Part shown: piece by piece, positions 7,797 through 15,829 of the stretch | Layout of the letters: each line of letters begins with the position of its first letter | How positions within the stretch are numbered: the first letter of the stretch is position 1 | Assembly: GCF_016907675.1 (NCBI RefSeq) | Contig: NZ_JAFBCJ010000001.1 | Location: forward strand, 186,001-250,000 | Direction: 5' to 3' | DNA length: 64,000 nt | DNA from: Geodermatophilus bullaregiensis | GTDB lineage: Bacteria > Actinomycetota > Actinomycetes > Mycobacteriales > Geodermatophilaceae | Notes under the pieces: model-generated | Database searches by the model: none | The model's input: only the letters and a program-made list of their open reading frames with translations | Told to the model about the DNA's origin: nothing | Translations under genes and position numbers: made by a program

Positions 7797-8699
7797 TCAG
7801 CCCGGCGGCGGCGCGGCGGAGCCGACGACCACCTGCGCGCTGGTGCTCGCCCAGCCGGCGGGGATGACGTCGCCGACGGCCGCGGTGACGTCGTCCCTGG
7901 TGCCGGCCGCCAGCGCGGCGAGGAGCAGCCGGGCGGCGGCGGCCGCGGGGCGCCGCTCGGCGGTGAGCACCCGCTGCAGGGTGTCGGCCGGCACGACCCC
8001 GGACAGGCCGTCGGAGCACACCAGCAGGCGGTCGCCCGGTTCCGCGCGGACGGCGAGCAGGTCGGCGGGCCCGGGGTCGGCCGACCCGCCGAGCGCGCGC
8101 AGCAGCACCGAGCGCATCGGTGAGACCGCGGCCTCCTCGGCGGTGAGCTCCCCGGAGGCGACGAGGGCCTGCACCAGGGTGTGGTCGGTGGTCAGCCGGG
8201 TGAGGACGCCGCCCCGGAGCAGGTGCGCGCGGCTGTCGCCGACGTGCGCGACGACGACGCGGCCGTCGCGGGTGAGGACGGCGGCGGTGCACGTGGTGGC
8301 CATGCCGGTCAGGGCGCGGTCGCCCGCGGCGGCGGCGCGGATGGCGGCGTCGGCGGCGGCGACCGCCGCGGCCAGGCCCGCGTCGGGTGCGGCGTCGGCG
8401 CCGGTCTCGCGCGCCGCGGCGGCCCGCCGGCTGACCTCGTCGACGGCCAGGCGGGCGGCCTGCGCTCCCCCCGATCCGCCGCCGACCCCGTCGGCGACGA
8501 CGAGCAGCGCCGGTCCGGCCCAGCCGGCGTCCTGGTCCTCCCCGCGCGGGCCGGCCAGGGAGACCGCCGCGGGGTCGAGCACCAGCCGGTCGAGCGCGCC
8601 GGCGGCCGGTCGCCGGACCGGCACGGTCGTCCCGCCGGGCGCCTCGGCTGCCGGGAACCACGGCAGCGGGGTGGACGGGGCGGTCACGCCGGACAGCAT
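7797..8699 (-). CDS. PP2C-family Ser/Thr protein phosphatase
   Basis: 300 aa cytosolic Mg/Mn-dependent phosphatase. Motifs in order: RGEDQDAG, LLVVADGVGGGSGG (metal-binding Asp), AHVGDSRAHLL, TTDHTLVQALVASGELT, RSVLLRALGG, LLVCSDGLSGVV and the closing RDDVTAAV (usual RDN/RDD metal ligand). There is no membrane segment, unlike PstP. Family knowledge: such enzymes reverse Hanks-type kinase phosphorylation and could act on GarA-type substrates, but no kinase is in the window. Start uncertain: ATG 8699 or GTG 8687, neither with a good ribosome site. A 19-bp perfect hairpin sits just upstream (8731-8772). Confidence 0.9.
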   Translation of the reverse strand: MLSGVTAPSTPLPWFPAAEAPGGTTVPVRRPAAGALDRLVLDPAAVSLAGPRGEDQDAGWAGPALLVVADGVGGGSGGAQAARLAVDEVSRRAAAARETGADAAPDAGLAAAVAAADAAIRAAAAGDRALTGMATTCTAAVLTRDGRVVVAHVGDSRAHLLRGGVLTRLTTDHTLVQALVASGELTAEEAAVSPMRSVLLRALGGSADPGPADLLAVRAEPGDRLLVCSDGLSGVVPADTLQRVLTAERRPAAAAARLLLAALAAGTRDDVTAAVGDVIPAGWASTSAQVVVGSAAPPPG

Positions 8700-8730
8700 G
8701 GCGCGCGCAGGCGCGTCCCGGACCCGGACG

Positions 8731-8772
8731 CCGCACGCCGCCCGCGGGGTGCTCCCCGCGGGCGGCGTGCGG
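8731..8772 (-). terminator. Very strong G/C hairpin upstream of the PP2C gene
   Basis: Perfect 19-bp arms (8731-8749 and 8754-8772) around a 4-nt TGCT loop, 32 nt before the PP2C start. It may end a minus-strand transcript from 8773-8950 or attenuate the PP2C mRNA. The stretch 8700-8950 otherwise holds only a weak 62-codon minus ORF (8684-8872) that I cannot assign. Confidence 0.5.
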
Positions 8773-8950
8773 TGCCCGGACGGCGCGGCCGGGAGGGTCG
8801 GCCGCGCGGCGCGCGGTAGGCCTCCCAGGCGTTGCCCGTCCGGGCCTCCTGGCCGGGGCCGAAGGACTTCACGCAGTGGTCCTCGGTGTGGTCCGTGGAG
8901 GTGGTGAGCGGGTCGAGGCCGGGGTCGCGCGCTGGGGCGAGACTGGCGTG

Positions 8951-9160
8951 GTGACGAGCGCAGCCGGCGGCCACGCGGCGGGCCGGGACCAGGAGAGCGA
9001 CCGGGCACACGCCGTCCCGCGGCAGGCCGCCGACGGCCCGCCGCCGTGGGTGGCCGCGTGCGGGACGCCGGTCGCCGTCGTCCAGGGTGCGTGGTCCGGG
9101 CGCCGCGGGCTCGGCTCGGCCGACCCCTGCCCCGACTGCCGGCGGCTCGTGCCCGCCTGA
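8951..9160 (+). CDS. Small hypothetical protein with Cys-containing C-terminus
   Basis: 69 aa. The C-terminal half reads like a small metal-binding fold: WVAACGTPVAVVQGAW followed by DPCPDCRRLV (CG...CPDC). This pattern recurs in short actinobacterial hypotheticals. The first half is low complexity. The start is uncertain (GTG 8948 or 8951, weak ribosome site). It converges on the histidine kinase gene, with the hairpin at 9246-9272 between them. No function can be assigned. Confidence 0.45.
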   Translation: MTSAAGGHAAGRDQESDRAHAVPRQAADGPPPWVAACGTPVAVVQGAWSGRRGLGSADPCPDCRRLVPA

Positions 9161-9245
9161 CCCGCCGGGCCGCTCCGGTGGGTCCACCCTCGTCCTCCCT
9201 CGCCGCAGCGCGTCCTCCCCCACGGTGGGCGGCCGGGGAGGACGC

Positions 9246-9272
9246 GCCACGATCAGGTCACCTGATCGTGGC
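9246..9272 (-). terminator. Hairpin with the kinase stop codon in its loop
   Basis: Perfect 13-nt inverted arms around one base (9246-9258, C9259, 9260-9272), giving a 12-bp stem with a 3-nt loop. The kinase stop codon (9258-9260) is the loop. It lies between convergent genes and probably ends both transcripts. Confidence 0.6.
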
Positions 9273-10841
9273 TGCCCCCGCGGCCGTGTCGGCGTCCTCG
9301 GCCGGGACGTCCACGTCGGGGTCGGGCTCGGCCACCGTGGCACCCGGCAGCCGCACCGTGACGACGGTCCGGCCCGGGACGCTGTCGACGCCGACCGTGC
9401 CGCCGTGCCCGGTGACGACGCCCTGCACGATCGCCAGGCCGAGGCCGGTGCTGCCGCCGGCCCGCGAGCGCGAGGAGTCGCCGCGGGCGAAGCGCTCGAA
9501 CACCCCGCCCACCAGGTCGGCGGGGATGCCCGGGCCGTCGTCGGCGACCTCGAGCACGGCGTGCCCGTCCTCGGCACGCAGCCGGGTGGTCGCCGTCGTC
9601 CCGGCCGGCGTGTGCGTGCGCACGTTGGCCAGCAGGTTGGCCAGCACCTGGTGCAGCCGCGCGGTGTCCCCGGGGACGAGGACGGCGGCGCCGGGCAGGT
9701 CGACCCGCCACCGGTGGTCCGGCCCGGCGGCGTGCGCGTCGCTGACCGCGTCGAGGACCAGCCCGGTGAGGTCGACCTCGCCGGCCACCAGCTCCCGGCC
9801 GGCGTCGAGGCGGGCCAGCAGGAGCAGGTCGTCGACCAGCCCGGACATGCGCACCGCCTCCGCCTCCACCCGGCGCAGCGGGGCGTCGACGTCCTCGGGC
9901 AGGCCGCCGCGCCGGCGGACCAGCTCGGTGTACCCCCGGATGGACGTGACCGGGGTGCGCAGCTCGTGGCTGGCGTCGGCGACGAACCGGCGCAGCCGCG
10001 TCTCCGAGGCCTGCCGGGCGGCGATGGCCGACTCCACCGAGTCCAGCAGCCGGTTGAGCGCCGCGCCGACCCGGCCGACCTCGGTGCGCGGGTCGGTGTC
10101 GGCCGGCGGCACCCGGTCGGGCAGCCGCACCTCGCCGCTGGACAGCGGCAGGGCGGCGACGCGGCCGGCGGTGGCGGCCACCCGGTGCAGCGGGCGCAGC
10201 GTGCGGCCGACGACGACCGTCCCGACGGCGCCCGCGGCGAGCAGCCCGAGCAGCCCGGCGGCCACCCCGACGACGACCAGGCGCAGCACCGCGGCCTCGG
10301 CGGAGGCCAGCGGCAGGCCGGTGACGATCGCCTCGCCGCCCCCGGCCGGTGTGGCGACGACGCGGTAGTCCCCCCGGCCGCCGAGGTCCACGGTGCGCGC
10401 GACGCCGTCGGCGGGCACCGCGGCCAGCGCGCGGGCCAGCGCGGCGGTCTGGGATGCCGTCAGCCGCTCGCCGTCGCCGTCGACGTCGATGACGGCGGCC
10501 TCGGTGACCGTGCCGTCCTCGACGCGGGCGCCGAGCGTGCCGTCGCCCTGGCCGGGGGCGAGCAGGAAGTCCGGCCCGTCCCCGTCCTGGGCACCGCCGC
10601 CCTGAGCACCGCCGCCCTGGGCACCGCCGTCCTGGCCGTACCCGCCGCCGGGCGCGCGGTCGGCCGACGCCGAGCGGGCGACGGCGGCGGCCAACCGGGT
10701 GTCGACCTGGTCGACGAGCTCCCCGCGGACGGCGGTGGTGGCCACGACCCCGACGACGGCCAGGACCACCGCCAGGGGCACGAGGAACGCCCACAGCAGC
10801 CGGGTCCGCAGCGACCACCGCCTGCGGGGACCACTCGTCAT
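9258..10841 (-). CDS. Two-component sensor histidine kinase (MprB/TcrY-like), orphan
   Basis: 527 aa membrane sensor. One N-terminal helix (about 14-38), an extracytoplasmic sensing region with a Gly/Gln/Ala-rich repeat (GGAQGGGAQGGGAQDG, near residue 75), a second helix (VVGVAAGLLGLLAAGAVGTV) and a HAMP-type linker. The dimerisation/phosphoacceptor segment is FVADASHELRTPVTSIRG, and the HATPase domain carries N-box NLLANVRTH, G1 DDGPGIP, F-box VFERFARG and G2 GSTGLGLAIV. All catalytic boxes are intact. No response regulator is adjacent: the divergent neighbour is a P-type ATPase and the downstream gene converges, so the partner must be elsewhere. Signal unknown. Confidence 0.93.
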   Translation of the reverse strand: MTSGPRRRWSLRTRLLWAFLVPLAVVLAVVGVVATTAVRGELVDQVDTRLAAAVARSASADRAPGGGYGQDGGAQGGGAQGGGAQDGDGPDFLLAPGQGDGTLGARVEDGTVTEAAVIDVDGDGERLTASQTAALARALAAVPADGVARTVDLGGRGDYRVVATPAGGGEAIVTGLPLASAEAAVLRLVVVGVAAGLLGLLAAGAVGTVVVGRTLRPLHRVAATAGRVAALPLSSGEVRLPDRVPPADTDPRTEVGRVGAALNRLLDSVESAIAARQASETRLRRFVADASHELRTPVTSIRGYTELVRRRGGLPEDVDAPLRRVEAEAVRMSGLVDDLLLLARLDAGRELVAGEVDLTGLVLDAVSDAHAAGPDHRWRVDLPGAAVLVPGDTARLHQVLANLLANVRTHTPAGTTATTRLRAEDGHAVLEVADDGPGIPADLVGGVFERFARGDSSRSRAGGSTGLGLAIVQGVVTGHGGTVGVDSVPGRTVVTVRLPGATVAEPDPDVDVPAEDADTAAGAATIR

Positions 10842-10954
10842 GGCGGCCAGAGTCCGCGCGGCGGCTGGGGATCACCTGGACGGCGGGATGGAACCGGCTG
10901 GACGCCCGGCCCGCCACCGCGCTGCGACCGGTGCGGCCTGTCAGGGTTCCTACC

Positions 10955-13477
10955 GTGCAGCAGACGGGGACCCCTCGCGACACCGGCACCGCAGCTCCGA
11001 GCTGGGGCCTGACCCAGGCCGAGGCCCAGGCGCGGTACCGCCGCGGGGAGGGCAACGCCGCCCCGCGCGGCTCCACCCGCGGCTACGCGAGGATCGTGCG
11101 CACCAACGTCTTCAACTTCTTCAACACCGTGCTGTTCACCATCGGCGCCGCGCTGCTGGCGCTGGGCCGCTACAGCGACGCGGTCACCAGCGTCGGCCTG
11201 GGCCTGGTCAACGCGGCGATCAGCGCCGTCCAGGAGATCCGCGCGCGGCGCAAGCTCGACCGGCTGCAGCTGCTCTCCCGCGGCCGGGTGACGGTGGTCC
11301 GCGACGGCCGCGACGTCGAGGTGGTCCCCGACGAGGTCGTGCGCGGCGACGTGCTGCACGTGCGCCCCGGCGACCAGGTGGTCGTCGACGGCCCGCTGCT
11401 CGAGGGCGCCGTGGAGGTCGACGAGTCGCTGCTCACCGGCGAGTCCGAGGCGCTGCCCCGGGGCCCGGGCGACGACCTGCTGTCGGGCAGCTTCTGCGCC
11501 GGGGGCGAGGGGTGGCAGCTGGCCCGGGACGTCGGCGCGGCGAGCTACGCCTCCCGGCTGACCGCCGACGTGCGGCGGGTGAGCACCGACGCCACCCCGC
11601 TGCAGCGGAGGATCGACTTCGTCGTGCGGCTGGTGATGGTGCTGGTCGGGCTGATGAGCGCGACGATCCTGCTGCAGGCCGCGCTCGAGGGCTTCTCGCT
11701 GGTGCGGGTCGTGCAGACCACCGCCGTGCTGTCCGGCCTGGTGCCCTACGGCCTGTTCTTCCTCGTCGCGCTGGCCTACACCATCGGCGCCGCCGCGAGC
11801 GCCCGCGACGGCGCGCTCGTGCAGCAGGTCAACGCCGTGGAGTCGATCAGCAACGTCGACGTCGTCTGCACCGACAAGACCGGCACGCTCACCACCGGCC
11901 GGCTCAGCCTGGCCGAGGTCGTGCCGGTCGGGTCGCTGCCGGCGGCGGAGGTGGAGCGCCTCGTCGGGACGGCGGCCCGCAGCACCGCCGCGGCGAACCT
12001 GACCACCGCGGCCCTGGCGGCGGCGCTGCCCGGCGAGGAACGGCCGGTGCGGGAGGAGGTCCCGTTCTCCTCGGCGCTGCGGTGGAGCGCGGTGCGCACC
12101 GACGACGGCGTGCTGGTGCTGGGCGCGCCGGACAGCCTCGCACCGGCGCTGTCCGGAGCGCCGCTGACCGAGGCCGTCACCGCGCGGACGTCGCAGGGCC
12201 TGCGGGTGCTGGTCGCCGCCCGCCCCGTCGACCCCGCGGCGCCGCTGCGCGACGACGCCGGCCGCTCCCGCCTGCCCGCCCTCGAGCCGCTGGCCGTCGT
12301 CGTGCTGGCCGACGAGCTGCGCCCCGGCGTGCCTGAGACGATCGCCCGGTTCGCCGCCGACGGCATCGACCTGAAGGTGGTCTCCGGCGACGACCCGCTG
12401 ACCGTCGCGGCCCTGGCGCGGCAGGCCGGGCTGGCCGCCGGGGAGCCGGCGACCGGCGCCGAGCTCGCCGCCCTGTCCGACCCGGAGCTCGACGCGCTCG
12501 TGGCGCGCACCGCGGTGTTCGGCCGGGTCGCCCCCGAGCAGAAGGAACGGCTGGTCGACTCGCTGCGCCGGCAGGGCCGCTACGTCGCGATGATCGGCGA
12601 CGGGGTCAACGACGCCCGTGCGCTCAAGCGGGCGCAGGTCGGCGTGGCCATGCGCAGCGGCAGCGCGGTGACCCGCGACGTGGCCGACATCGTGCTCACC
12701 GAGGACGCGATCGGCGCCCTCCTGCCCGCGCAGCGGGAGGGCCGCCGGATCATCACCGGCATCGGGACCTCGATGCAGGTCTTCCTCGCCCGGGTCGGCA
12801 CCCAGGGCCTGGTGATCGTCGCCGTCACCATGCTGGGACTCGGCTTCCCCTACTCCCCCGCGCAGGTCGGGCTCACGCTGCTCACCGTCGGCGTCCCCAC
12901 GCTGTTCCTCACCACCTGGGCCCGCCCGAAGCGCCCGGACCCCCAGCTGCTCACCACGCTGTGGCGCTTCGTGGTCCCGGCGATGGTGGTCACCGCGGCC
13001 GGCGGCGTCGCCGTGTACGCCACGCTCTACACCGGGGTCCTCGGGTTCTTCAGCAGCGACCACGTGCCCGCCGACGGCATCGCCGACTTCGAGCGCTACA
13101 CCGGCGTGTCCTCCAGCGACGTCGGGTTCGCCGAGGCCGCGGCCACCATCGGCGCGCAGACGGGGCTGTCGACGTTCGTGTCCTACGCAGCGTTCCTGCT
13201 CATCCTGTTCCTGCGCCCGCCGAACCGGTTCTTCGCCTCGTGGACCCGCCCCGACGGCGACCGGCGCCCGGCGCTGCTCGTGGTGGGGCTGGTCGTGGCG
13301 TTCACCGCGCTGCTGTTCGTGCCGGTGCTCACCAGCTACTTCGGCCTCACCGACGCCGCCGACCCGGTCTTCCGCACCGTGCTGCCGGCGCTGCTGCTGT
13401 GGTTCGCGATCCTCACCGCCGTGTACCGGTTCCGGCTGCTGGAGCGGGCGCTGGGCCTCGCCCCGCAGGGGAGCTGA
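10955..13477 (+). CDS. ctpE: P-type cation-transporting ATPase, CtpE-like
   Basis: About 840 aa. Order: two N-terminal helices (FNFFNTVLFTIGAALLAL), actuator loop with LLTGESEALPR, helices with LSGLVPYGLFFLVALAYTIG, phosphorylation site VCTDKTGTLTTGR, hinge motif MIGDGVNDARALKRAQVGVA and six C-terminal helices. No N-terminal metal-binding CxxC domain is present, and the helix-4 motif is not CPx, so it is not a heavy-metal P1B pump; CtpE of M. tuberculosis (implicated in Ca2+ uptake) is the closest family I recognise. The GTG at 10955 is used; GTG 10931 is equally possible because neither has a clear ribosome site. Divergent from the histidine kinase by 113 nt, which could mean shared control. 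Confidence 0.88.
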   Translation: MQQTGTPRDTGTAAPSWGLTQAEAQARYRRGEGNAAPRGSTRGYARIVRTNVFNFFNTVLFTIGAALLALGRYSDAVTSVGLGLVNAAISAVQEIRARRKLDRLQLLSRGRVTVVRDGRDVEVVPDEVVRGDVLHVRPGDQVVVDGPLLEGAVEVDESLLTGESEALPRGPGDDLLSGSFCAGGEGWQLARDVGAASYASRLTADVRRVSTDATPLQRRIDFVVRLVMVLVGLMSATILLQAALEGFSLVRVVQTTAVLSGLVPYGLFFLVALAYTIGAAASARDGALVQQVNAVESISNVDVVCTDKTGTLTTGRLSLAEVVPVGSLPAAEVERLVGTAARSTAAANLTTAALAAALPGEERPVREEVPFSSALRWSAVRTDDGVLVLGAPDSLAPALSGAPLTEAVTARTSQGLRVLVAARPVDPAAPLRDDAGRSRLPALEPLAVVVLADELRPGVPETIARFAADGIDLKVVSGDDPLTVAALARQAGLAAGEPATGAELAALSDPELDALVARTAVFGRVAPEQKERLVDSLRRQGRYVAMIGDGVNDARALKRAQVGVAMRSGSAVTRDVADIVLTEDAIGALLPAQREGRRIITGIGTSMQVFLARVGTQGLVIVAVTMLGLGFPYSPAQVGLTLLTVGVPTLFLTTWARPKRPDPQLLTTLWRFVVPAMVVTAAGGVAVYATLYTGVLGFFSSDHVPADGIADFERYTGVSSSDVGFAEAAATIGAQTGLSTFVSYAAFLLILFLRPPNRFFASWTRPDGDRRPALLVVGLVVAFTALLFVPVLTSYFGLTDAADPVFRTVLPALLLWFAILTAVYRFRLLERALGLAPQGS

Positions 13478-13480
13478 CGC

Positions 13481-14077
13481 TCAGCCGTCGATCCGGCCCA
13501 GGACCTCGCCGAGGGGGATGCGCGCGGCCTGCTCCCGGTCGACGACGAGGACGTCGTCGGCCCCGCCGGGCCCGGCGGCCTCCGCCAGCGCCTGCTGCAC
13601 GTGCTCCCACCGGGCGGCGTGCCGGCGCATCCGCCCGGGCGGGATCGCCCGGCCGCGGACCCGCTGGCCGTCGGCGGCGTCCTCCGGCGAGGTGTCCAGC
13701 AGCACCAGTCGCACCGCGCGGCCGGCGCGCCGCGCGACCCGGAGCACGGCCCAGCGCCACCACGGGCTGGTCCAGGGGTCGGTGAGGACGACGACCGGCA
13801 CCGGCCCGGCGAGGACCCGCAGGGCGCGCAGGCGGTGCGCGCCGTGCACCAGCGGGCGCAGCAGGCGGTAGGGCAGGAGCGCCGCGGCCCCGCGCAGCCG
13901 CTCGGCGACCTGCTCGGAGTCCACGCCGACGACGCCGGGCACGTCGCGGGCGAGCACGCGGCGCAGCAGCGTGGTCTTCCCGCTGCCGGGCAGCCCGCCG
14001 ACCACCACCAGCGCGGGCGCGTCCGGCACGGGCTCGGACAGGCCCGGGCGCGGCAGCGCCCCGGTCGACCCGGTCAT
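13481..14077 (-). CDS. Small P-loop NTPase/kinase-like protein
   Basis: 198 aa. The Walker A motif GLPGSGKTTL lies near residue 30, preceded by the strand ALVVVG. VVVLTDPWTSPWWRW and VRLVLLDTSPEDAADGQRVR fit the core and lid segments of nucleotide kinase-like or zeta-type AAA_33 proteins. The ATG at 14077 has AGGAGGT about 9 nt upstream; an upstream in-frame extension to 14257 lacks a ribosome site. It converges on ctpE with only 3 nt between the stops. Substrate unknown. Confidence 0.75.
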   Translation of the reverse strand: MTGSTGALPRPGLSEPVPDAPALVVVGGLPGSGKTTLLRRVLARDVPGVVGVDSEQVAERLRGAAALLPYRLLRPLVHGAHRLRALRVLAGPVPVVVLTDPWTSPWWRWAVLRVARRAGRAVRLVLLDTSPEDAADGQRVRGRAIPPGRMRRHAARWEHVQQALAEAAGPGGADDVLVVDREQAARIPLGEVLGRIDG

Positions 14078-14244
14078 CTCCCCCACCTCCTGACGGCCAC
14101 GGTGCTCTGCCGTCCTCGGCGGGAGCCGGGAGGCCGCTGGGCGGTCGCTGGGAAGACGACCGGGAGGCGCCGAACGTGCCCGCCGGCCCCGGTGCGCGGG
14201 GCCTGTCGGGGACTCCGGCGGGGACCCCGGCGGAGGCCGTCGGC

Positions 14245-14263
14245 GCAGGTCAGGCAAGCCTCA
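14245..14263 (+). promoter_or_regulatory. DtxR/IdeR-like iron box upstream of the DUF1540 gene
   Basis: GCAGGTCAGGCAAGCCTCA matches 13 of 19 positions of the IdeR/DtxR consensus TTAGGTTAGGCTAACCTAA, including the AGG/GGC/CCT core. It lies 42 nt before the ATG at 14306. See also the better match at 15104-15122. Confidence 0.45.
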
Positions 14264-14305
14264 GTTGGCTGGCGGGCTCGTCGGGGACCTGCCAGCCTCA
14301 GACGC

Positions 14306-14596
14306 ATGACCTCTCTCCAGGACATGCCCTCGGTGCAGGACTGCGCAGTGAGCAGCTGCTCCTACAACTCCGAGCACAACTGCCACGCCGGGGCCATCAC
14401 CGTCGGCGGCGACCACGCCCACTGCGGGACCTTCGTGGAGATCAGCTTCCGCGGCGGGATGACCCGCAACGGGATGGTCGGCGCCTGCCACCGCTCCGAC
14501 TGCAGGCACAACGACAAGCTCGAGTGCACCGCCCCGGGGATCAGCGTCGGGCCCGAGGCCGACGCGGCCGACTGCCTGACCTACGAGGCCCGCTAG
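14306..14596 (+). CDS. DUF1540 tandem Cys-rich metal-binding-type protein
   Basis: 96 aa with two copies of the DUF1540 pattern. Eight Cys residues fall as C13-x4-C18-x7-C26-x13-C40 and C61-x4-C66-x7-C74-x15-C90, with several His between them (His24, 27, 37, 39, 62, 68). This looks like a small metal-binding protein. DUF1540 has no established function. The ATG at 14306 is preceded by a weak ribosome site. An IdeR-like box lies in its promoter region, and the next gene (convergent) has one too, suggesting iron-responsive expression; that link is inference. Confidence 0.85.
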   Translation: MTSLQDMPSVQDCAVSSCSYNSEHNCHAGAITVGGDHAHCGTFVEISFRGGMTRNGMVGACHRSDCRHNDKLECTAPGISVGPEADAADCLTYEAR

Positions 14597-14601
14597 GCCC
14601 T

Positions 14602-14617
14602 GACCCGGCAGCGGGTC
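14602..14617. terminator. Small hairpin between convergent genes
   Basis: GACCCG-GCAG-CGGGTC, a 6-bp stem with a 4-nt loop, in the 60-nt gap between the DUF1540 stop and the ABC-like stop. Weak. Confidence 0.3.
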
Positions 14618-14656
14618 CCGCGCCGAGCACGTGAGGCGCCGGGGCGCCGGGGTCCC

Positions 14657-15082
14657 CTAGGAGGCCAGGGCGTCGATCCCGAGCGGCTCGGGAGCCAGCC
14701 CGCCCGCGGGGTCGGCGCGCAGCGCACCGTCGGCCACGGCCAGGGCGGCGACCGGGTCGGCGTCGTCGACCAGGACCGCGCGGCCCGCGGTGGCCACCGG
14801 CCGCAGCGCGGCCAGCAGGCGGCGGCGATCGGGGGCGGCCAGCCCGTCGGTGAAGCGGTCGACGAGCACGATCGTGGCGCCCTGGCCGGCGACGGCCTCG
14901 ATCGCGTCGAGCCGCTCGTGGACGCCGTCGCTGGCGTGGGCGGCCAGCCGGTGCACCCGCACCGAGGCGTGCCCGGAGGCGCAGCGGCCGCTGGCGTCGT
15001 CGAGCGCGCTCATGACGCCGCGCCGGGCGCCGGGCGGCCCCAGCAGCACGGTCACGTCGCCGACCGGCAGTCGCAGTCCCAC
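14657..15082 (-). CDS. Degenerate ABC-type ATPase-like protein
   Basis: About 141 aa from the GTG at 15082 (GAGGGGG 7 nt upstream). The shape follows an ABC nucleotide-binding domain: VTVLLGPPGARRGVMSAL at the Walker A position and ATIVLVDRFTDGLAAPDRRR at Walker B/D-loop, then RAVLVDDADPVAALAVADG like the H-loop strand. But the P-loop reads GPPGARRG without the invariant Lys, no LSGGQ is visible, and the length is about half of a normal domain. It is either a regulatory/pseudo-ATPase or a decayed gene. A strong DtxR/IdeR-like box lies just upstream (15104-15122). A start at 15127 would put the box inside the gene and is less likely. Confidence 0.65.
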   Translation of the reverse strand: MGLRLPVGDVTVLLGPPGARRGVMSALDDASGRCASGHASVRVHRLAAHASDGVHERLDAIEAVAGQGATIVLVDRFTDGLAAPDRRRLLAALRPVATAGRAVLVDDADPVAALAVADGALRADPAGGLAPEPLGIDALAS

Positions 15083-15103
15083 ATCCGCCCCCTCGGGTTC
15101 CGG

Positions 15104-15122
15104 TGAGGCGAGGCTAACCTCA
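15104..15122 (-). promoter_or_regulatory. DtxR/IdeR-like iron box
   Basis: TGAGGCGAGGCTAACCTCA matches 15 of 19 positions of TTAGGTTAGGCTAACCTAA and is nearly symmetrical. It ends 22 nt before the GTG at 15082, a position expected for a repressor that blocks the promoter when iron is plentiful. Confidence 0.6.
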
Positions 15123-15163
15123 CGCACCGGGACTCGTCCAGCCCGGATCCGGCGGCAGGAACG

Positions 15164-15203
15164 GCCGAGCGGCGCCGCCCGGGACGGGGCGACGCCGCTC
15201 GGC
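15164..15203 (-). terminator. Hairpin after the secreted-protein gene
   Basis: Perfect 11-bp arms (15164-15174 and 15193-15203), extended by pairing in the 18-nt loop, 47 nt after the stop at 15251. Confidence 0.5.
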
Positions 15204-15250
15204 GTACGGGACGGTCGGCCGGGGTCGCCGGCCGGGATGGGGAGCCGACG

Positions 15251-15829
15251 TCAGTCGTCGTCGCCGTCGTGGCCCCACCAGGGGCCACCGCGACCGCCGC
15301 GCCACCCGTCGTCGTCGGCGTCGGTCGCGTTCACCCGCTCGGTGATCCAGGTCTCGAGGTCGGCGGTCCGCTCGTCGGCCTGCTCCTGCGTGAGCCGGCC
15401 GTCCTCCACGGCGGCGGCGATGCGCTCCTGGACGGCCGCGGTGAGCGCGGCGACGAGGTCCTCGACGGCCACGCCCTGGGACTCGGCCACGCTGGCCAGG
15501 CTGGCCCCGTCGGCTTCCAGGGCGGTGCGCAGCTCGTCCTCGCTCAGGCCCAGCGTCTCGGCTACGACGGAGAGGTCGCCGCCGCCGTGCCACCAGCCGT
15601 GGCCGCCGAAGCCGGCGTCGCCGAGCGTGGTGGCCACCTCGTCGGCCTGCTCCTGGGTGATCGAGCCGTCGGTGACCAGGTCCTCCAGGGCGTCGCGGAT
15701 GCGGTCCTCGGCGGAGGTCTCCGTGGTCGTCGAGGCAGGGTCCTCCTCGGCCATCGCGGGCACCGCGAAGGCCAGGCCGGTCAGGGTCAGCGCACCGGCG
15801 GTGGTGGCGAGGACGATCTTCTTGCGCAC
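15251..15829 (-). CDS. Secreted helical protein with repeated EQADE motifs
   Basis: 192 aa. A clear signal peptide (MRKK, hydrophobic ATTAGALTLTGLAFA, AMA cleavage near residue 27) is followed by acidic amphipathic helices. Two related segments carry DGSITQEQADEVA and DGRLTQEQADERTADLETW, with GLSEDELRTALEADGASLAS and SQGVAVEDLVAALTAAV between them; the tail is Trp/Gly/Asp-rich (GGRGGPWWGHDGDDD). Similar secreted proteins occur widely in actinobacteria without a known role. The GTG at 15829 has AAGGAG 9 nt upstream. Monocistronic, with a hairpin downstream. Exported and soluble by prediction; function unknown. Confidence 0.8.
   Translation of the reverse strand: MRKKIVLATTAGALTLTGLAFAVPAMAEEDPASTTTETSAEDRIRDALEDLVTDGSITQEQADEVATTLGDAGFGGHGWWHGGGDLSVVAETLGLSEDELRTALEADGASLASVAESQGVAVEDLVAALTAAVQERIAAAVEDGRLTQEQADERTADLETWITERVNATDADDDGWRGGRGGPWWGHDGDDD

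Noticed and set aside
8684..8872. Minus-strand ORF beginning VKSFGPGQEARTGNAWEAYR
   Set aside because: GAGGA lies upstream, but most of it is Arg/Pro-rich, it overlaps the PP2C start and the 19-bp hairpin, and I recognise no family.
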